Assembly: GCA_902786565.1 (NCBI GenBank)
Contig: CADACW010000004.1
Coordinates: forward strand, 43,650-107,649
Origin: an uncultured Prevotellaceae bacterium
GTDB lineage: Bacteria; Bacteroidota; Bacteroidia; Bacteroidales; Bacteroidaceae
Reading direction: 5' to 3'
Length of the DNA stretch: 64,000 nucleotides
Part shown: positions 61,971-64,000 of the stretch, piece after piece
Layout of the letters: every line of letters begins with the position of its first letter
How positions within the stretch are numbered: the stretch's first letter is position 1
Made by a program: the position numbers and the translations under genes
Notes under the pieces: model-generated
Databases searched by the model: none
What the model was told of the DNA's origin: nothing
Seen by the model: only the letters and a program-made list of their open reading frames with translations

Positions 61971-61986
61971 TGTTCCACGTGAAACT
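61971..61986. promoter_or_regulatory. parS-like centromere site, 15 of 16 bases
   Basis: TGTTCCACGTGAAACT, matching the parS consensus except for the last base, which belongs to the mnmG stop codon (complement of CTA at 61985-61987). It lies 575 bp from the exact site at 61396. Confidence 0.82.
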
Positions 61987-63883
61987 ATCTTCCCATCAGC
62001 ACCAGCAGTACGTTGATGTCGCTTGGCGATACGCCTGGTATGCGGCTTGCTTGGGCCAGCGTTTCCGGGTCTATGTGGGTGAGTTTTTGCCGTGCTTCCG
62101 TCGAAAGCGACTGAATGGTGTTGTAGTCGAAATGCCCTTTTATCCGGATGTTTTCCAGTCGGTGCATCTTTTCTGCCACCTGTTTTTCCCGCTCAATATA
62201 TCCTTTGTATTTGATGCGTATTTCGGCAGCCTCCGCTATTTCCTCCTTTCGGTTTTCTGGCGTGTTCAGCAGTTCTTTCAGTTCTGGAATATGTTGCGAA
62301 AGATTGGCAAAGTTTAGTTGCGGCCTGGCTATAAGGTCTTCCAGCTTTACGCCGAACTGTAGTGGGGTAGTGCCCATCTGTTGCAAGGCGGGGTTGATGT
62401 CCTTGGCTTTGATGGGATAGTTCCGGCAAAAACTTTCGATTTTTTCGATAGCATTTTTCTTCTCAATCCACCAGTCCAATCTTTCTTTTGTGGCCAGTCC
62501 CAGGTTGTACGAGCGTTCCGTCAAGCGTGCGTCTGCATCGTCCTGTCTTAGCAGTATGCGGTATTCAGCCCTCGACGTAAACATTCGGTAGGGTTCGTCC
62601 ACTCCCTTGGTGACGAGGTCGTCTATCAGTACGCCGATGTACGATTCGTCTCGCTGCATCACAAAAGTTTCGCTTCCATCGCATTTCAAGGCCGCATTTA
62701 TGCCCGCCACCAACCCTTGGCCGGCAGCTTCTTCATAGCCCGTCGTGCCATTTACCTGTCCGGCCATAAACAGTCCGTCGACGACTTTCGACTCCAAAGT
62801 GTGTTTTAATTGTGTTGGGTCGAAGAAATCGTACTCTATGGCGTAGCCTGGGCGGTACACCTTGACGTTGCGGAAGGCTGGCATTTGCTTGAGTGCCTCA
62901 ATCTGCACGTCCATCGGCAGCGACGACGAGAAGCCGTTCAAGTACATCTCGTTGGTGTTTTCTCCCTCTGGCTCCAAGAAGAGGGGGTGCTTGTCTCTCT
63001 CGGCGAAAGTGACCAATTTGGTCTCTATCGACGGGCAATATCTCGGTCCAATCGACTTGATTTGCCCATTGTATAGCGGTGAATCCGCCAGTCCACTCCG
63101 CAAAATCTCGTGCACTTTAGTGTTTGTGTTGCACGTCCAGCAGGGCAGTTGCTTTAGTTTTCCGGCCTTTGTGGCTTCCACATTCTTGTTCAGATAGGAG
63201 AATCGGTAGTGTCTTTCCTCTCCCGGTTGAATCTCCAGACAACTGAAATCTACGCTTCTCCTGTCTATTCTAACCGGCGTACCCGTCTTCATTCTTGCAG
63301 AGCGGATGCCGTGTTTGATGATGCTTTCAGTCAGTCCCGTGGCGGGCGGTTCGGCAATTCTGCCTCCAGCTACCATTTTCCGGCCTATGTGTAGCAGTCC
63401 GTTCAGGAAGGTACCCGCTGTAATCACCACACAACGGGCCATTATTTCGGCTCCCCAGATGGTTCTGATGCCGCGTACTGTGGGTTGTGGCTGCTCATCC
63501 ACGATGAGTTCGCACGCCTGATCCTGCCAGATGTCCAGGTTAGGCGTCTGGTCCAATACGCTCCTCCATTCCCAAATGAATTTGCCGCGGTCACATTGGG
63601 CCCTTGGGCTCCAAACGGCTGGTCCTTTGCCTATGTTTAGCATACGGAACTGGATGCACGTGGTGTCGGTGACCCTGCCCATCTGCCCTCCGAGGGCATC
63701 GATTTCGCGCACTATCTGTCCTTTCGCAATCCCGCCCACCGCCGGATTACACGACATCTGCGCAATCTTGTTCATATCCATTGTCACGAGCAGCGTCTTT
63801 GCGCCCATATTGGCGGCGGCACAGGCAGCCTCGCAGCCAGCATGACCGCCTCCAACGACCACAACATCATATTTCAGTATCAT
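61985..63883 (-). CDS. mnmG: tRNA uridine-5-carboxymethylaminomethyl modification enzyme MnmG
   Basis: FAD enzyme that, with MnmE, modifies the wobble uridine of several tRNAs. 632 residues, normal length. Seen: the FAD motif VVVVGGGHAGCEAACAAANMG (in part), MSCNPAVGGIAKGQIVREIDALGG (in part), the PVRIDRRSVDFS region, QVNGTTGYEEAAGQGLVAGINAAL (in part) and DDLVTKGVDEPYRMFTSRAEYRILLRQDDADARLT (in part). Starts at ATG 63881-63883. In many bacteria this gene (gidA) sits beside the replication origin; here it is next to parS-like sites and about 32 kb from the candidate origin. Confidence 0.97.
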   Translation of the reverse strand: MILKYDVVVVGGGHAGCEAACAAANMGAKTLLVTMDMNKIAQMSCNPAVGGIAKGQIVREIDALGGQMGRVTDTTCIQFRMLNIGKGPAVWSPRAQCDRGKFIWEWRSVLDQTPNLDIWQDQACELIVDEQPQPTVRGIRTIWGAEIMARCVVITAGTFLNGLLHIGRKMVAGGRIAEPPATGLTESIIKHGIRSARMKTGTPVRIDRRSVDFSCLEIQPGEERHYRFSYLNKNVEATKAGKLKQLPCWTCNTNTKVHEILRSGLADSPLYNGQIKSIGPRYCPSIETKLVTFAERDKHPLFLEPEGENTNEMYLNGFSSSLPMDVQIEALKQMPAFRNVKVYRPGYAIEYDFFDPTQLKHTLESKVVDGLFMAGQVNGTTGYEEAAGQGLVAGINAALKCDGSETFVMQRDESYIGVLIDDLVTKGVDEPYRMFTSRAEYRILLRQDDADARLTERSYNLGLATKERLDWWIEKKNAIEKIESFCRNYPIKAKDINPALQQMGTTPLQFGVKLEDLIARPQLNFANLSQHIPELKELLNTPENRKEEIAEAAEIRIKYKGYIEREKQVAEKMHRLENIRIKGHFDYNTIQSLSTEARQKLTHIDPETLAQASRIPGVSPSDINVLLVLMGR

Positions 63884-64000
63884 CTTGCTTAGAATTTTGT
63901 CGCAAATTTAGATAAAATTTTCGAATTATAAGCCAGTCGAGATAAAAATGTGAACAAATTGCCCCGAAAAGTTAGAAATCAAGGCACACATACGCTCTTT
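63884..64000. other. Upstream region of mnmG to the window edge
   Basis: AT-rich, non-coding as far as it can be seen. A TAAATTTG box on the minus strand at 63903-63910 could be the mnmG -7 element, but no TTTG occurs at the proper distance. No DnaA-box-like sequence was found here. Confidence 0.4.

Noticed and set aside
63884-64000. Origin next to mnmG, as in many bacteria
   Set aside because: No DnaA-box-like sequence is present in the visible upstream part; the 29.7-kb gap is far better.

Overview
The window comes from a Bacteroidales bacterium, most probably of the Prevotellaceae. The reasons are the Bacteroidetes-type promoters (TTTG, about 19 bp, TAnnTTTG) seen upstream of many genes, and the family content: DUF4290, DUF4230, DUF4859, DUF4890, DUF6056, a PorZ-like type IX secretion protein, a TRL-like lipoprotein, and dockerin-type repeats in a secreted protein. 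Most of the window is moderately GC-rich housekeeping DNA. One gene (41380-42399) is clearly more AT-rich. I saw no insertion sequence, prophage, CRISPR array, rRNA or tRNA gene.

Layout. 1-4.3 kb: an RND efflux pair (adaptor, then permease cut by the window edge). 4.7-13.1 kb: a YjbR-like protein, gdhA, a DUF6056 membrane protein, a tyrosine phosphatase-like protein, a glycosyltransferase fused to a LysM glucosaminidase, and metY. 13.0-19.5 kb (minus): an anaerobic sulfatase-maturase, a beta-barrel protein, and the operon DUF4230-DUF4230-clpS-clpA-aat, an N-degron proteolysis module. 19.7-23.5 kb (plus): a Spy/CpxP-like protein, an SLC13 permease and a histidine phosphatase. 23.6-29.4 kb (minus): a five-repeat secreted protein with an embedded dockerin, then rimM, murA, DUF4290 and tsaB.

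29.4-30.1 kb holds no gene. It carries a cluster of DnaA-box-like 9-mers, an AT-rich stretch and a nested inverted-repeat element. Genes diverge from it on both sides, so I propose it as a candidate chromosomal origin. 30.1-42.4 kb (plus): nadA-gtrA, leuS, a YitT-family protein, an NTP pyrophosphatase, porZ, a membrane glycosyltransferase-like protein, a CotH-family protein and an acyltransferase. 42.4-49.9 kb (minus): a GT2 glycosyltransferase, a DEAD-box helicase, trkH, trkA and dxs. 50.2-56.7 kb: an ADP-forming acyl-CoA synthetase, a Sel1 lipoprotein, polA and a polyprenyl synthase. 56.7-63.9 kb (minus): two small exported proteins, deoC, mazG-like, dtd, uvrC, apt and mnmG. Two parS-like centromere sites flank apt, next to the stop codons of apt and mnmG.

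The most unusual content is non-coding: the candidate oriC plus two parS sites within about 32 kb; two copies of an array built on an exact 21-bp period (29.6 kb and 50.1 kb); a 22-bp palindromic repeat family (4.55 kb and 20.45 kb); and AT-rich intergenic repeats that interrupt an operon and resemble DNA now inside two reading frames. Among proteins, the glycosyltransferase-glucosaminidase fusion, the dockerin nested in a DUF4859 repeat and the Asp-type MurA stand out. No skew calculation, database search or structure prediction could be run; family names rest on motif recognition.
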